DNA of 64,000 nt from Candidatus Zhuqueibacterota bacterium (GTDB taxonomy: Bacteria > Zhuqueibacterota > Zhuqueibacteria > Residuimicrobiales > Oceaniaggregativiventaceae): the NCBI GenBank assembly GCA_014728085.1, contig WJMF01000039.1:25713-89712 (forward strand), given 5' to 3'. The first letter of the stretch is position 1; the number at the start of each line of letters is the position of its first letter. Shown here one piece after another: positions 1-9,691 of the stretch. A program made the position numbers and the translations under genes. The notes under the pieces were generated by a model. It ran no database searches and was not told the origin of the DNA. It saw nothing but the letters and a program-made list of their open reading frames with translations.

Positions 1-1
1 A

Positions 2-73
2 CTGATCGACCATTCTCCTGACGTAATCATCCCCAAAGTGGTACAAGCCGCCAAAGCATTATTGAGTCGCTAG
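2..73 (+). CDS. C-terminal end of an unidentified protein (5' partial)
   Basis: An open frame enters from the left edge and ends at the TAG at 71-73. It encodes 23 residues ending in VVQAAKALLSR. This is too little to name a family. The stop lies 30 bp before the next start codon, so the gene may be the first visible member of the operon that continues with the two sensor kinases. Confidence 0.45.
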   Translation: MIDHSPDVIIPKVVQAAKALLSR

Positions 74-103
74 GTTTCCGGCCGGCGGAAGGAAAGAGTC
101 AAT

Positions 104-2554
104 ATGGAATTGTTGGACCGAAATAATCTGGACATTCTCAATCATATTGCTCAGACGATATCATCCGTCCAAAATCCGGTTGAACTTTTTCAAAAAAGCA
201 AGAGACTGCTCAAAATACTCATACCCTGTGATTTTCTATTGTACTTTATTTACGAACCTGATCAGGATCTGTTTACGGCTCCTTATGCTCTGAATGAAGA
301 AGAACGGCAGATTACGAATCAGGACGCCATATTTTATGATATTTTGAATTCTCGCCATGCCCGGGTCAGAAATGAAAACAAAGTGCCGGTTTACCCTGGT
401 GTGAAATGCGAGTTATACGCTCCAATCTATGACCATTTTCGGGTTTTTGGATGCCTTTATTTTGGCCGTACCCGGAACAACTATTTTTCCTATGCTGATA
501 TTCGATTGGCTGAACACGTTTCTATTCTTTTTAGATTGCCTGTCGACCGTTTACAAAAGGCATTTCTGGAGGACAACTGGGGTGAAAAGGCGGAATATTG
601 GCAAAGGATGTATCATGATCTGATCGATGCCATCCCTTATCCTGCTGTTATCATCGGGGATGATATTCAGGTGAACCGGGAATTTCTCAATATCAGCGGA
701 TATTCAAGGGAGGAATTTTCACTGAAATCGCTTGATCAAATCTGGACCGATGCTCACATTGTAAAGGAAAATCCTCCGGCGTTATATCCGACTCATATCA
801 ACCATGCCAACGGAACGAGCATTGCCACACAGGCTTTGGTGAGGCCGATTGCGGAGCAGTCAAATCGATATTTGGTCACATTTATCCTTCAAAAGAGCGG
901 TTCCTCCCTCGCAGCGAATATATTAAAACTCAAGCTCTATGACAGGCAAGAGGCTGATTTTGATACGCTTTTTCCCTATTTTGCCGGCTTGTTGAGAGCG
1001 CAATACATCGTTTACGTGGATTTCGGCGAAAACAAAGCGGTTCATGCTTATACCTCCCAGGGCAGTTTGGCTCATGAAAAGCTCGATCCGTTGTCGAAAG
1101 GCCCTTTTGAAGCGGTGCTGAAAAAGAAAAAAACAATGTTTATCCCCGATGTTCACAATAACTCTTTTTATTCACCCTGGACAAGGGCAGCCTTGAAGGC
1201 AAACTATCGATCTCTTGTCATGCTACCGGTTTTTACCGAAAAAAAAGCGCATGGATTGATCAATATATACTGGCAAAATGAACAGAACTGGACAGAAAGC
1301 GACAAGAAAGATTTTACTCTTTTGCAAAATTATCTTACCCTTTATATTTTTGCCAATATGAATTTATCCCGGGCCGACAATTTCCTGGCAAAAATGAACT
1401 GCTTGCTCGGCATACAAAAGATATTTAACCGGGAAAAGGATTTGCAGACGCTGGCCCGTTTAACGGCAGAAAAATTGTCCGATGTTATCCCATTTGATTA
1501 TTTTTCTTTGAGTCTGATCAATCCGGAAGACCAGTCTACAACTTGTTATGATTACGCTTTGGAGAGATTTCACAAGCACTACCCGAATAAAATAAACTGG
1601 AAAGCGGTACCCGGCACCTCTTTTGGTATCGTCCGGTCACTAAAGCAGGGCTCCGAGCGGTTCCCCTTTTCGCTACCCGCAAAAACCAGTATTTTGTTGA
1701 TGCATCAGGAAACCTATCTCGGGAATATTGCTCTCGGACGTATTGAAGATATCCCTTTTCAAAAAAATCAGGTTCGTTTCCTCAGACAACTGGCTATGCT
1801 TTTTTCTTTGGCTGTACATCAGAGTCACCAGCAAGAGCAATCTCCGGCTGCCCCGGAAAATCAGGTTAAAACGCTGGATGAAGATTTTATCTTTTCCATT
1901 ATTCATGATTTAAAATCACCTCTACAGAGTTTGAAAAGTTTTCATGCCTTGCTGTACGAACGCACAGAATCCAATCTGTGCGACGAGGAAAAGTATTACT
2001 ATGAACGCATTGTTGCCAACCTGGATAATATAGAGAATATCATCAACGATATTTTGGTGTTGTTTCGTATAGGTCATGAAAAAGAAGGCGTTAGCGACTG
2101 TGATCTGAACTGTATTGTCGACAATGTTATAGAGTCGATGGAGGGAGCGCTGGAGAAACATAACATTCGGGTAGAGAAAGAAGAATTACCCGTTATTCGA
2201 TACAGTCAAAGCGGCATTACCCACATTTTTCAGAATTTGATATCGAACGCGAGTAAGGCTGTGAGCAACCGTTCTTTGCCGCTCATTTCCATACAAAACA
2301 AGGAAACACAGGATCATGTAACTGTCCGTATTCGGGATAACGGCGTTGGTATCGGTGAGAAAGAGATGGAATTTATTTTCCGGCCGTTTTATACCAAATC
2401 CGTTGATGGATTGCCCTCCGGTTCCGGTTTTGGCCTGACCATCACTAAAAAAATTCTCGATTTGCACGGCGGTCATATTGACGTCACATCCACACCGGAC
2501 AAGGGTACGACATTTATTCTTTCATTTCCCAAAGAGATTGTAAAATCTGTATGA
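104..2554 (+). CDS. GAF/PAS-domain sensor histidine kinase, soluble
   Basis: Cytoplasmic histidine kinase of 816 residues with no membrane segment. I read a GAF-like domain at about 20-155, a PAS domain at about 170-275, two more GAF-like domains at about 280-420 and 430-590, then a kinase core. The phospho-acceptor is probably H601 in the H-box HDLKSPL. The ATPase domain has an N-box (NLISNASKAV), a G1 box (DNGVGIG) and a G2 box (GSGFGLTI). The ATG is preceded by a purine-rich GGAAGGAAAG ribosome site. The stop overlaps the next gene by ATGA, so the two kinases are translationally coupled and probably act in one phosphorelay. The ligand of the GAF domains cannot be read from sequence. Confidence 0.9.
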   Translation: MELLDRNNLDILNHIAQTISSVQNPVELFQKSKRLLKILIPCDFLLYFIYEPDQDLFTAPYALNEEERQITNQDAIFYDILNSRHARVRNENKVPVYPGVKCELYAPIYDHFRVFGCLYFGRTRNNYFSYADIRLAEHVSILFRLPVDRLQKAFLEDNWGEKAEYWQRMYHDLIDAIPYPAVIIGDDIQVNREFLNISGYSREEFSLKSLDQIWTDAHIVKENPPALYPTHINHANGTSIATQALVRPIAEQSNRYLVTFILQKSGSSLAANILKLKLYDRQEADFDTLFPYFAGLLRAQYIVYVDFGENKAVHAYTSQGSLAHEKLDPLSKGPFEAVLKKKKTMFIPDVHNNSFYSPWTRAALKANYRSLVMLPVFTEKKAHGLINIYWQNEQNWTESDKKDFTLLQNYLTLYIFANMNLSRADNFLAKMNCLLGIQKIFNREKDLQTLARLTAEKLSDVIPFDYFSLSLINPEDQSTTCYDYALERFHKHYPNKINWKAVPGTSFGIVRSLKQGSERFPFSLPAKTSILLMHQETYLGNIALGRIEDIPFQKNQVRFLRQLAMLFSLAVHQSHQQEQSPAAPENQVKTLDEDFIFSIIHDLKSPLQSLKSFHALLYERTESNLCDEEKYYYERIVANLDNIENIINDILVLFRIGHEKEGVSDCDLNCIVDNVIESMEGALEKHNIRVEKEELPVIRYSQSGITHIFQNLISNASKAVSNRSLPLISIQNKETQDHVTVRIRDNGVGIGEKEMEFIFRPFYTKSVDGLPSGSGFGLTITKKILDLHGGHIDVTSTPDKGTTFILSFPKEIVKSV

Positions 2555-4377
2555 ATAAAAAACCCTCCAAAATACTTATCATAGATGATGATATCGATCA
2601 AGCGCATTTAATGGAGTTGATACTCGAACGCGCCAACGAAGATTTTAGCGTCGAGGTTGCGAATTCCTATAGCAAGGGGCGTCTGCTGTTAAAATCGATT
2701 CATTTTGACGCACTGGTTCTCGATTATCATTTGCCGGACAAGGATGGCCTGCAGATGTTACGGGAATTTAAAGAAAGCGGAATTACTCTACCCGTGGTGA
2801 TGGTTACCGGTCAGGGAGATGAACGCGTTGCCGTAGAGGCCATGCGTCTCGGAGCGATGGATTATATTGTCAAGACCAAACAGGATTTGAATATTTTACC
2901 CCGTGTCGTACAGCGTGTCATAAAAGAGCACAACCTTTCAGCACAGCTTAAGTTGAGTGAACAGCGTTATTTTGCTCTTTTTGACAAGGCCAACATCGCT
3001 ATTTTTATATTATCGGCTCAGGACTATACCCTTTTAAATGTCAATAAACAATCATTGGACCTGACCGGTTACAAAAAAGAGGAAATTTTGAACCGGTCAT
3101 TTTCGCTGCTGTGTTCAAAATCTTCTACTGAAGAGATCAGAAAATTTTTTGATAACCTGATTCAGAGCGGGCAATCTTCTTCTGACCAGATATCATTGGT
3201 CAAATCCGACCGGCGGCTCGTTCCCTGCGATATCAGCGGCAGCGTTGTGGCTATAGGGGAAAACCGGGTTATTCAATTATTTGCCCGCGATATCAGCGAA
3301 AAAGTTAAAATGCAAAGGCAGCTCTATCTCAGCCGGCAGCGATTGATTTCTCTTTTTGACGGTATTACGGATTTGATTTCGGTTCAGGATCATCATCATC
3401 ATCTGATCATGGGCAATAAGAAATACGCCCAGATTGCCTCACAGCACACCAGCCGCGTTGTCGGGGAGTTTTGTTATAAAGCGCTGTTTGGTCGTTCGGA
3501 ACCCTGTGAGAATTGTCCGGCGGCAGAGACCTTAAAGAGAGGCAAGGCGGAGTTTGTGGAAATTTTTCATAAAGGGCGAACATTTCATATTTGGACATAT
3601 CCAATGGCCGGGCTGGATGATAAACCTGAATTTTTGGTGGAATATGCCCGGGACGTGACCGAACAAAAGGAAATTGAAAAACAGCTCATAAAATCCGAAA
3701 AACTGGCTGCCGTCGGATTGCTCTCTTCCGGCATTGCGCACGAGTTGCGAAATCCGCTCAATATTATCGAAACGGCAAGATATTCCATTGAAGAATTGCT
3801 CGGTCACAAAGATCAGGCCCTCGATCACAAACTCGGACTGATCAACAAAAGTGTACGACGGGCTTCGATCATCATCGATAATCTGCTGCAATTCTCCAAA
3901 CACTCGGAATATGAAAAGGAGAGAATTGATGTTGAGAAATTGCTCGATTCCACTCTTTCTCTGGTGGAAAAAGACGTGGGGTTGCGCAACATTAAAATTA
4001 ATCGCCAATATAGCGGGGTTCCAAAAGTCTTTTTTAGTCTTGACTCTCTAAAGCAGGTATTCCTGAATATTATCATCAATGCTGTTGAAGCAATGCCTGA
4101 TGGAGGTAATTTTAAAATCGTTACCCGCCATCTGGAAGAAGAAACGGCCATATACATCGATTTTATCGATAACGGTGTTGGTATTTCCAAAGAGGATATC
4201 AAACATATCTTTACTCCGTTTTTTTCGACAAAAAGCCAAAAGGGCGGAACCGGTTTAGGCCTTTACCTCTCCTATACGACCGTAAAAAAGGAGGGTGGCG
4301 ATTTGTTCGTTAAAAGCCGCAAAGGCGACGGAACCTCTTTTACGGTCAAGGTGCCGGTAGTGGTCGAGTCAGCCTGA
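2551..4377 (+). CDS. Receiver-PAS-PAS histidine kinase
   Basis: A 608-residue soluble protein with an N-terminal receiver domain (about 1-125, phospho-acceptor D58 in LVLDYHLPD), a PAS domain (about 140-255), a second PAS domain (about 262-375) and a histidine kinase core with H397 in the H-box HELRNPLN and ATPase motifs DNGVGIS and GTGLGLYL. The second PAS carries clustered cysteines in SEPCENCPAAE plus a nearby FCYK cysteine, a pattern known from some redox- or metal-responsive PAS domains; that role here is inference. There is no DNA-binding output domain. The four-base overlap with the upstream kinase suggests that kinase phosphorylates D58 and this protein relays the signal to an unlinked regulator. 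Confidence 0.9.
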   Translation: MNKKPSKILIIDDDIDQAHLMELILERANEDFSVEVANSYSKGRLLLKSIHFDALVLDYHLPDKDGLQMLREFKESGITLPVVMVTGQGDERVAVEAMRLGAMDYIVKTKQDLNILPRVVQRVIKEHNLSAQLKLSEQRYFALFDKANIAIFILSAQDYTLLNVNKQSLDLTGYKKEEILNRSFSLLCSKSSTEEIRKFFDNLIQSGQSSSDQISLVKSDRRLVPCDISGSVVAIGENRVIQLFARDISEKVKMQRQLYLSRQRLISLFDGITDLISVQDHHHHLIMGNKKYAQIASQHTSRVVGEFCYKALFGRSEPCENCPAAETLKRGKAEFVEIFHKGRTFHIWTYPMAGLDDKPEFLVEYARDVTEQKEIEKQLIKSEKLAAVGLLSSGIAHELRNPLNIIETARYSIEELLGHKDQALDHKLGLINKSVRRASIIIDNLLQFSKHSEYEKERIDVEKLLDSTLSLVEKDVGLRNIKINRQYSGVPKVFFSLDSLKQVFLNIIINAVEAMPDGGNFKIVTRHLEEETAIYIDFIDNGVGISKEDIKHIFTPFFSTKSQKGGTGLGLYLSYTTVKKEGGDLFVKSRKGDGTSFTVKVPVVVESA

Positions 4378-4420
4378 TTGGAAATATCCGGCTCCCTTCG
4401 GGAATCGGTCGACATAGATA

Positions 4421-4449
4421 TTGACATGAAGATATATAATCATTAAATT
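4421..4449 (+). promoter_or_regulatory. Candidate sigma-70-type promoter
   Basis: An exact TTGACA at 4421-4426 lies 17 bp before TAAATT at 4444-4449. A start point near 4456 would sit about 25 bp before the TTG start of the polyprenyl synthase gene. The -35 is perfect and the -10 matches four of six positions. It would separate this gene from the kinase operon upstream. Confidence 0.5.
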
Positions 4450-4480
4450 AACCGGGTTTTACAAGAATAAAGGAATAGAG

Positions 4481-5455
4481 TTGGATATCGATACGATTGT
4501 GCGCCCTGTTGAGGAAAATCTGGCTCAATTTGAGAAAAATTTTACAAAATTACTTCATTCCAGCGTACCCTTGGCTGAACAGGTGGTGCAATACATTGCC
4601 GGAAGACGGGGGAAAAGAGTACGTCCTTTGACCGTGTTTCTTGCAGCCCGATTGCACGGCGATATCAACGATCAGACAATGAAGATGTGTTATGTGGTGG
4701 AATTGCTGCATACCGCCACGCTGGTGCATGACGATGTGGTCGATAATTCCAATGAGAGACGGGGATCCCCCACCATCAATCATTTGTGGGATAATAAAAT
4801 TTCGGTTTTGGTTGGAGACTTTTTATTCTCCAAAACGCTAACCACGCTGCTCGAGATAAAAAACCATACCGCTCTTGATATTTTTTCCCAAACCACCAAA
4901 GTAATCACCGAAGGTGAATTGTTGCAAATCGAACGGGCAGAGGATTGGACAATCGATGAGGATACCTATTTTGATCTTATTCTAAAAAAAACCGCTTCCC
5001 TCTTTAGCGCTTCATGTCAATTGGGGGCACTATCTGTTGGCAGCGATCAACAGTCGCAGGAGCGGATAAATAAAGTCGGTGAATATTTTGGTATGGCATT
5101 TCAAATTCGCGATGATATACTCGATTATACAGGCGATGAAAAGGTGCTGGGAAAACCGGTGGGTAATGATATTCGGGAAAACAAAGTGACTCTTCCCCTG
5201 ATCTATGCTCTGAAAAATGCACCCCCCGAAAAAAACGCAGCAATGGTGCAGCTATTGGAAAAAGACCATATAAACAAAAATGACATTCATTCACTGGTTA
5301 CCTTTGTAAAGAATGAAGGGGGAGTGGATTACTCGATGCGTCTCGTAAAGTTTTATGTTAAAAAAGCCCTGACTTTACTCGATGCCTATCCGCAATCTTT
5401 ACCGAAACAAGCGTTCATCGATTTACTTGAATTTACCCTTGACCGACAAAAATAG
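4481..5455 (+). CDS. Long-chain (all-trans) polyprenyl diphosphate synthase
   Basis: Condenses isopentenyl diphosphate units onto an allylic primer to make the side chain of menaquinone or ubiquinone (IspB/HepT-type). Both aspartate-rich Mg-diphosphate motifs are intact: DDVVD with D84, D85 and D88, and DDILD with D211, D212 and D215. GRRGKRVRP at about 41-49 is the usual IPP-binding basic motif. The length of 324 residues is normal for the family. The start is TTG at 4481, preceded by AAAGGAATAG; no ATG lies in a better place. Chain length cannot be inferred. A quinone role fits the quinol-linked cytochromes at 37-40 kb. Confidence 0.93.
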   Translation: MDIDTIVRPVEENLAQFEKNFTKLLHSSVPLAEQVVQYIAGRRGKRVRPLTVFLAARLHGDINDQTMKMCYVVELLHTATLVHDDVVDNSNERRGSPTINHLWDNKISVLVGDFLFSKTLTTLLEIKNHTALDIFSQTTKVITEGELLQIERAEDWTIDEDTYFDLILKKTASLFSASCQLGALSVGSDQQSQERINKVGEYFGMAFQIRDDILDYTGDEKVLGKPVGNDIRENKVTLPLIYALKNAPPEKNAAMVQLLEKDHINKNDIHSLVTFVKNEGGVDYSMRLVKFYVKKALTLLDAYPQSLPKQAFIDLLEFTLDRQK

Positions 5456-5528
5456 ATATTCCTGATCATTACATCGTGTTGTTTTGCTACAGTGGATGAA
5501 TCATGATATGTTATGAAAGGATATAAAT

Positions 5529-6488
5529 ATGCCACGATCACTCGTTACGGGCGGTGCCGGATTTTTGGGCTCTCATTTATGTGAATATTTATTAAAAAAG
5601 GGTCATCAGGTCATTGCCATGGACAACCTCCTAACCGGTACGGTGGGTAATATTGAACATTTGCAAAGCGAGGATTTTCAATTTATAAAACACGATGTTA
5701 CGGAATATATTTATATTGCCGGCGCTGTTGATTATATATGGCATTTTGCTTCTCCTGCCAGTCCGCTGGATTATATGCAGTTACCGATTCATACGCTAAA
5801 GGTGGGCGCAATGGGTACGCATAAGGCGCTGGGCCTCGCTCTGCAAAAAAAAGCCAGTTTTTTGCTTGCCTCAACATCAGAAGTATATGGCGATCCGCTG
5901 GTTCATCCGCAGCAGGAAACCTACTGGGGCAACGTCAATCCGGTTGGGCCGCGCGGGGTTTATGATGAAGCAAAACGGTTCGGAGAAGCTCTGACAATGG
6001 CCTATCATCGCCATAATCATGTTGATACCAAAATTGTCCGCATTTTTAACACCTATGGTCCCCGTATGCGTCCCAAAGACGGAAGGGCGATACCCACATT
6101 CATACCCCAGGCCCTGAACGGAGATCCCCTGACCGTGTTCGGCGATGGACACCAAACGCGCAGTTTTTGTTATGTAGCGGATTTGATCGATGGTATTTAC
6201 CGGTTGATGATGTCTGAATATCACCAACCGGTCAATATTGGAAATCCGCATGAGATGACGATCCGGCAAATCGCGGATTTGATCATCGATCTGATCAAAA
6301 GCCCGAGTAAAATCATCAAAAAACCGCTGCCGGTGGATGATCCCAAAGTGAGGCAACCTGACATTAAACTGGCCAAAGAGTTGCTGGGCTGGGAACCGCA
6401 ATTTCCAATCAAGGATGGATTAGAAAAAACGATAGACTGGTTTGCCGCAGTACTCGGTCCCAAAAGCAATACCAGTAAAAACAAGTGA
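5529..6488 (+). CDS. NAD-dependent UDP-glucuronate decarboxylase-like epimerase
   Basis: Extended short-chain dehydrogenase of 319 residues. The Rossmann motif GGAGFLGSH is at 8-16, the catalytic pair is Y145-xxx-K149 in YDEAK, and the serine segment [10 protein letters not shown] is at 114-123. The motifs [11 protein letters not shown] and RPKDGRAIP are typical of UDP-xylose synthase (UDP-glucuronate to UDP-xylose), so that is the favoured function. A dTDP-glucose 4,6-dehydratase or other sugar epimerase is a less likely alternative. Its stop overlaps the GTG of the next gene (GTGA), pairing it with a family 9 glycosyltransferase and suggesting surface polysaccharide or lipopolysaccharide synthesis. 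Confidence 0.88.
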   Translation: MPRSLVTGGAGFLGSHLCEYLLKKGHQVIAMDNLLTGTVGNIEHLQSEDFQFIKHDVTEYIYIAGAVDYIWHFASPASPLDYMQLPIHTLKVGAMGTHKALGLALQKKASFLLASTSEVYGDPLVHPQQETYWGNVNPVGPRGVYDEAKRFGEALTMAYHRHNHVDTKIVRIFNTYGPRMRPKDGRAIPTFIPQALNGDPLTVFGDGHQTRSFCYVADLIDGIYRLMMSEYHQPVNIGNPHEMTIRQIADLIIDLIKSPSKIIKKPLPVDDPKVRQPDIKLAKELLGWEPQFPIKDGLEKTIDWFAAVLGPKSNTSKNK

Positions 6489-7522
6489 TTTCATCCCCAA
6501 AACACATACTTGTTATTCGTTTTTCCTCGATCGGGGATATTGTTTTAACCTTTCCGTTATTGCGGATGCTTAAAAACAAATTTCCCAATGCCGGAATAGA
6601 TTTTGTTGTCAAAACGCAATATGCAGAACTGGTTGAAAAAAATCCGTTCGTTGATGCGTTATATCGATTTGACAAAAAAGATGGATGGTTCCCTCTTTTA
6701 CGGATTCGAAAGGCGGTTCAAAAACAAGACTATGACTTGATTGTCGATTTGCAAAGCAATTTTCGCAGCTTTGTTATCAAGGTTTTTCAGAATGCCCGGG
6801 TGGTCTCCTACAAAAAGCCATTTATCAACAGATTACTGCTGGTTCTTTTAAAATACAATCGTTTTACGCCTGCCAAACCTGTCTATCAGCGTTATATTGA
6901 TACCCTCCATGCAAGCGAAAAAGCCGAACCCGATTTTATCCCGGACAGGGCTACATGTGTTTTGGCAGCTAGCCGGTTGACAGAGCAGGGATTTCAGCAG
7001 AGAGAATTGAATATCGCTTTTATACCGGGAGCCGGAAAAGCGACAAAACGGTGGCCTGCGGATTATTATGCTCAATTGGGTGGGTTGTTGAGTCGTCAGC
7101 CGCTGATAAAAATCTGGGTGCTCGGCGATGAAGGGGACAGAGAGCCGGCCGCAGAGATATGCCGCGCCATTCCCGGTCGCTGTATCGATCTGACCGGAAA
7201 ATTTTCCCTTATGGAATCCGCTTGTGCGCTGTCGAAAATGGATGCTGTTGTCAGCAATGACAGCGGTTTTATGCATATCGCCGATGCCCTGCAAAAGCCT
7301 GTGATCGCTATTTTTGGTCCTACCACAGGGGAATTCGGCTTTTATCCCCGGAACGCCAACGCAAGGGTGATTGAGTGTAAAGATCTTTACTGCCGTCCCT
7401 GTTCTCATGTGGGACCGGATCGATGTCCGGAGAAGCATTTCAGGTGTATGCGGGATATCAAGCCGGAGGTTGTTTACAATCGAATCGTCGAAGATATTCT
7501 GCCAATCACCGGAAAAGTATGA
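6485..7522 (+). CDS. Glycosyltransferase family 9 (heptosyltransferase-like)
   Basis: A 345-residue protein with the N-terminal signature [19 protein letters not shown] and the C-terminal donor-site segment [20 protein letters not shown] followed by FGPTTGEF, both typical of ADP-heptose:lipopolysaccharide heptosyltransferases (WaaC/WaaF/RfaQ group). The cysteine-rich tail, with four cysteines from CKDLYCRPC onward, is common in this family. The GTG start overlaps the upstream stop by four bases. It probably adds a sugar to the lipopolysaccharide core on the cytoplasmic face of the inner membrane. The exact acceptor cannot be assigned. Confidence 0.9.
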   Translation: MISSPKHILVIRFSSIGDIVLTFPLLRMLKNKFPNAGIDFVVKTQYAELVEKNPFVDALYRFDKKDGWFPLLRIRKAVQKQDYDLIVDLQSNFRSFVIKVFQNARVVSYKKPFINRLLLVLLKYNRFTPAKPVYQRYIDTLHASEKAEPDFIPDRATCVLAASRLTEQGFQQRELNIAFIPGAGKATKRWPADYYAQLGGLLSRQPLIKIWVLGDEGDREPAAEICRAIPGRCIDLTGKFSLMESACALSKMDAVVSNDSGFMHIADALQKPVIAIFGPTTGEFGFYPRNANARVIECKDLYCRPCSHVGPDRCPEKHFRCMRDIKPEVVYNRIVEDILPITGKV

Positions 7523-7670
7523 TCATTATCACGGGTGAACACAGGCGCGAAACCGAAGGTACCGCTTTTTTAACAAATTGAGACAGGGAGAGCATCTCTA
7601 TGCTTTTCTATTACGAAAAAAGTTTGTATATTTTATGCTAAACAACTAAATAGCAGGAGGAACTACACAT

Positions 7671-8045
7671 TTGAAGTCTAAGGAACTTGCCGACCATGTG
7701 GCACAAGCCGTTTTGGAGAAAAAGGCAACCGACGTCATCATTATGGATATAAGCACATTAACCTCGATGGCCGATTATTTCGTCGTATGTACGGTGGACA
7801 GTGATATTCAGTCTAAAGCGGTGGTCGAACATGTTTTGGAAAAATTGCGACAATATAGGATTAAACCGTGGCATAGCGAAGGGCGTATGAGTTATCAGTG
7901 GGTTTTAGTTGATTTTGTCGATGTTGTCTTGCATGTTTTTTTACCGGAAAAGCGAAAATTTTACAATTTGGAACGGTTATGGGGAGATGCCGTGATAAAG
8001 GAGATTAAGGATTCAGATGGACTTACAGAACCACATCAGAAATAA
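7671..8045 (+). CDS. rsfS: Ribosomal silencing factor RsfS
   Basis: RsfS binds ribosomal protein uL14 on the large subunit and blocks subunit joining in starved cells. The 124-residue length and segments such as MADYFVVCTVDSDIQSKAV, WHSEGRMSYQWVLVDF and DVVLHVFLPEKRKFYNLERL are diagnostic of the DUF143/RsfS family. The start is TTG at 7671, ten bases after a strong AGCAGGAGG site. The 3' end overlaps argS by 29 bp, so translation of the two is probably coupled. Confidence 0.95.
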   Translation: MKSKELADHVAQAVLEKKATDVIIMDISTLTSMADYFVVCTVDSDIQSKAVVEHVLEKLRQYRIKPWHSEGRMSYQWVLVDFVDVVLHVFLPEKRKFYNLERLWGDAVIKEIKDSDGLTEPHQK

Positions 8046-9669
8046 ACTCGAAAATGCTATTGAGAAGAGCGGATTTGGTACAGCCGTTGAAGACTATATG
8101 CTTGTGCTTGAAAAGCCCAAACAGGAAAATTTTGGTGATATTTCCACACCGGTGGCAATGAATCTTGCCCCTGTGGTTAAGCAGGCACCCCGGCAAATAG
8201 CTCAGCGGATTGTCGATCAATTTGAAATCGATCCCTATTACATAGAAAAAATTGAACTCGCTGGTCCGGGGTTTATCAATTTTTTTCTTTCAAAAAAATG
8301 TTTACAGAACGCGGTGGCTCAAATTAATGAACAGGGACGTACCTATGGCCACAGTGATTTGCACAAGGGTAAATCCGCCCAATTTGAATTCGTTAGCGCC
8401 AACCCCACCGGGCCTTTGAATATTGTCAGCGCCAGAGCCGCTGCTGTCGGAGATGTTTTGAGCAATCTGCAGGCAGCGATTGGTGTCGATGTGGAGCGTG
8501 AATTCTATGTCAACGATGCCGGTCGACAAATCCGATTGTTGGGTGCTTCCCTGAACAGCCGGTATATGACTGAACTGGGACATGATGAACCGGTACCGGA
8601 GGATGGCTATCATGGTCATTATTTAAAAGAGCTGGCTGAAGAGCTGGTGCAAAACGAAGGGGATAAATATGCCGCTTTGGATAAGGAAAAGCGCCTTGAA
8701 GCGTTGAGCCGGTTGGCATTGGAAGAGATGTTAAAACGGCAAAAAAAGAGTTTACAGCATTACAGGTTGCAGTTTGATAACTGGTATCGCGAGAGCAGGT
8801 TGCGTCAGAAAAAAGCCCATCTCAAGCTACTGGATTTGTTTAAAGAAAAAAAGCTGGCCTATGAAAAAGATGGTGCAATATGGTTCCGGTCCGGTGATTT
8901 CGGTGATGAAAAGGATCGGGTGTTGGTAACCCGGGAAGGAGAGCCGACCTATTTTTTGGTTGATATCGCCTATCATCAAACCAAATATGAACGTCGTTTT
9001 GATAAAGTATACGACATCTGGGGTCCGGATCACCATGGCTATATCGGCCGTATGCAGGCCGCCATGCAGGCGTTGGGTCATGGTAAAGAGAGCTTTCAGG
9101 TCATTATTGTACAGCAGGTCAACCTTTTTCGGGATGGTAAAGTGGTTAAAATGTCCAAGCGCGCCGGTGAAATCATCGAGATGGATGAATTGATCGAGGA
9201 AGTCGGGGTTGATGCGGCAAGATATTTTTTTGCTGACCGGCGTTTGTCGCAACCGCTCGATTTTGATATTGATCTGGCCAAAAAACAGTCCGATGAGAAT
9301 CCGGTTTATTATGTTCAGTATGCACATGCCCGCATATGCAATATTTTGAGATTTGCCCGCGAAAAAGAACTCGAGCCGGACGAAGAAGCGCTTTCTTTGC
9401 TGAACAACGAGTCGGAGATGTCCTTGATTAAAAAAGTAATCGACTTTGTCGATATTGTCGAAAAGGCGGCTTTAAATCTGGAGCCGCATCGGTTAACCAA
9501 TTATTTGCACGAGCTGGCAACTGTTTTTCACAGATTTTATCACGACAATCGGGTTGTCAGCGAGGATGCCGCCTTGACCGGTGCTCGTTTGGCTCTGGTG
9601 ACAGCGGCACGGCAGGTTTTTGCCAATGGATTGGAAATTCTCGGCGTTTCAGCGCCTGAAAATATGTAA
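8017..9669 (+). CDS. argS: Arginyl-tRNA synthetase
   Basis: Class I aminoacyl-tRNA synthetase of 550 residues that charges tRNA-Arg. An Arg-specific N-terminal tRNA-recognition domain spans about 1-95, then the Rossmann catalytic core, then a DALR anticodon-binding domain from about 430. The KMSKR loop is intact at 378-382. The other class signature is unusual: after SANPTGPL, where most ArgS proteins have HVGH or HIGH, this one reads NIVS (135-138) followed by ARAAAVGD. The rest of the core is well conserved, so the enzyme is probably active. The ATG lies inside the rsfS 3' end, preceded by AAGGAG 13 bases upstream. Confidence 0.96.
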   Translation: MDLQNHIRNKLENAIEKSGFGTAVEDYMLVLEKPKQENFGDISTPVAMNLAPVVKQAPRQIAQRIVDQFEIDPYYIEKIELAGPGFINFFLSKKCLQNAVAQINEQGRTYGHSDLHKGKSAQFEFVSANPTGPLNIVSARAAAVGDVLSNLQAAIGVDVEREFYVNDAGRQIRLLGASLNSRYMTELGHDEPVPEDGYHGHYLKELAEELVQNEGDKYAALDKEKRLEALSRLALEEMLKRQKKSLQHYRLQFDNWYRESRLRQKKAHLKLLDLFKEKKLAYEKDGAIWFRSGDFGDEKDRVLVTREGEPTYFLVDIAYHQTKYERRFDKVYDIWGPDHHGYIGRMQAAMQALGHGKESFQVIIVQQVNLFRDGKVVKMSKRAGEIIEMDELIEEVGVDAARYFFADRRLSQPLDFDIDLAKKQSDENPVYYVQYAHARICNILRFAREKELEPDEEALSLLNNESEMSLIKKVIDFVDIVEKAALNLEPHRLTNYLHELATVFHRFYHDNRVVSEDAALTGARLALVTAARQVFANGLEILGVSAPENM

Positions 9670-9691
9670 GTCATAAACAGGTGAGGTAAAA

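Noticed and set aside
5877..6401. Antisense open frame of 174 codons inside the UDP-glucuronate decarboxylase gene
   Set aside because: Shadow of a well-conserved enzyme; no ribosome site or domain.
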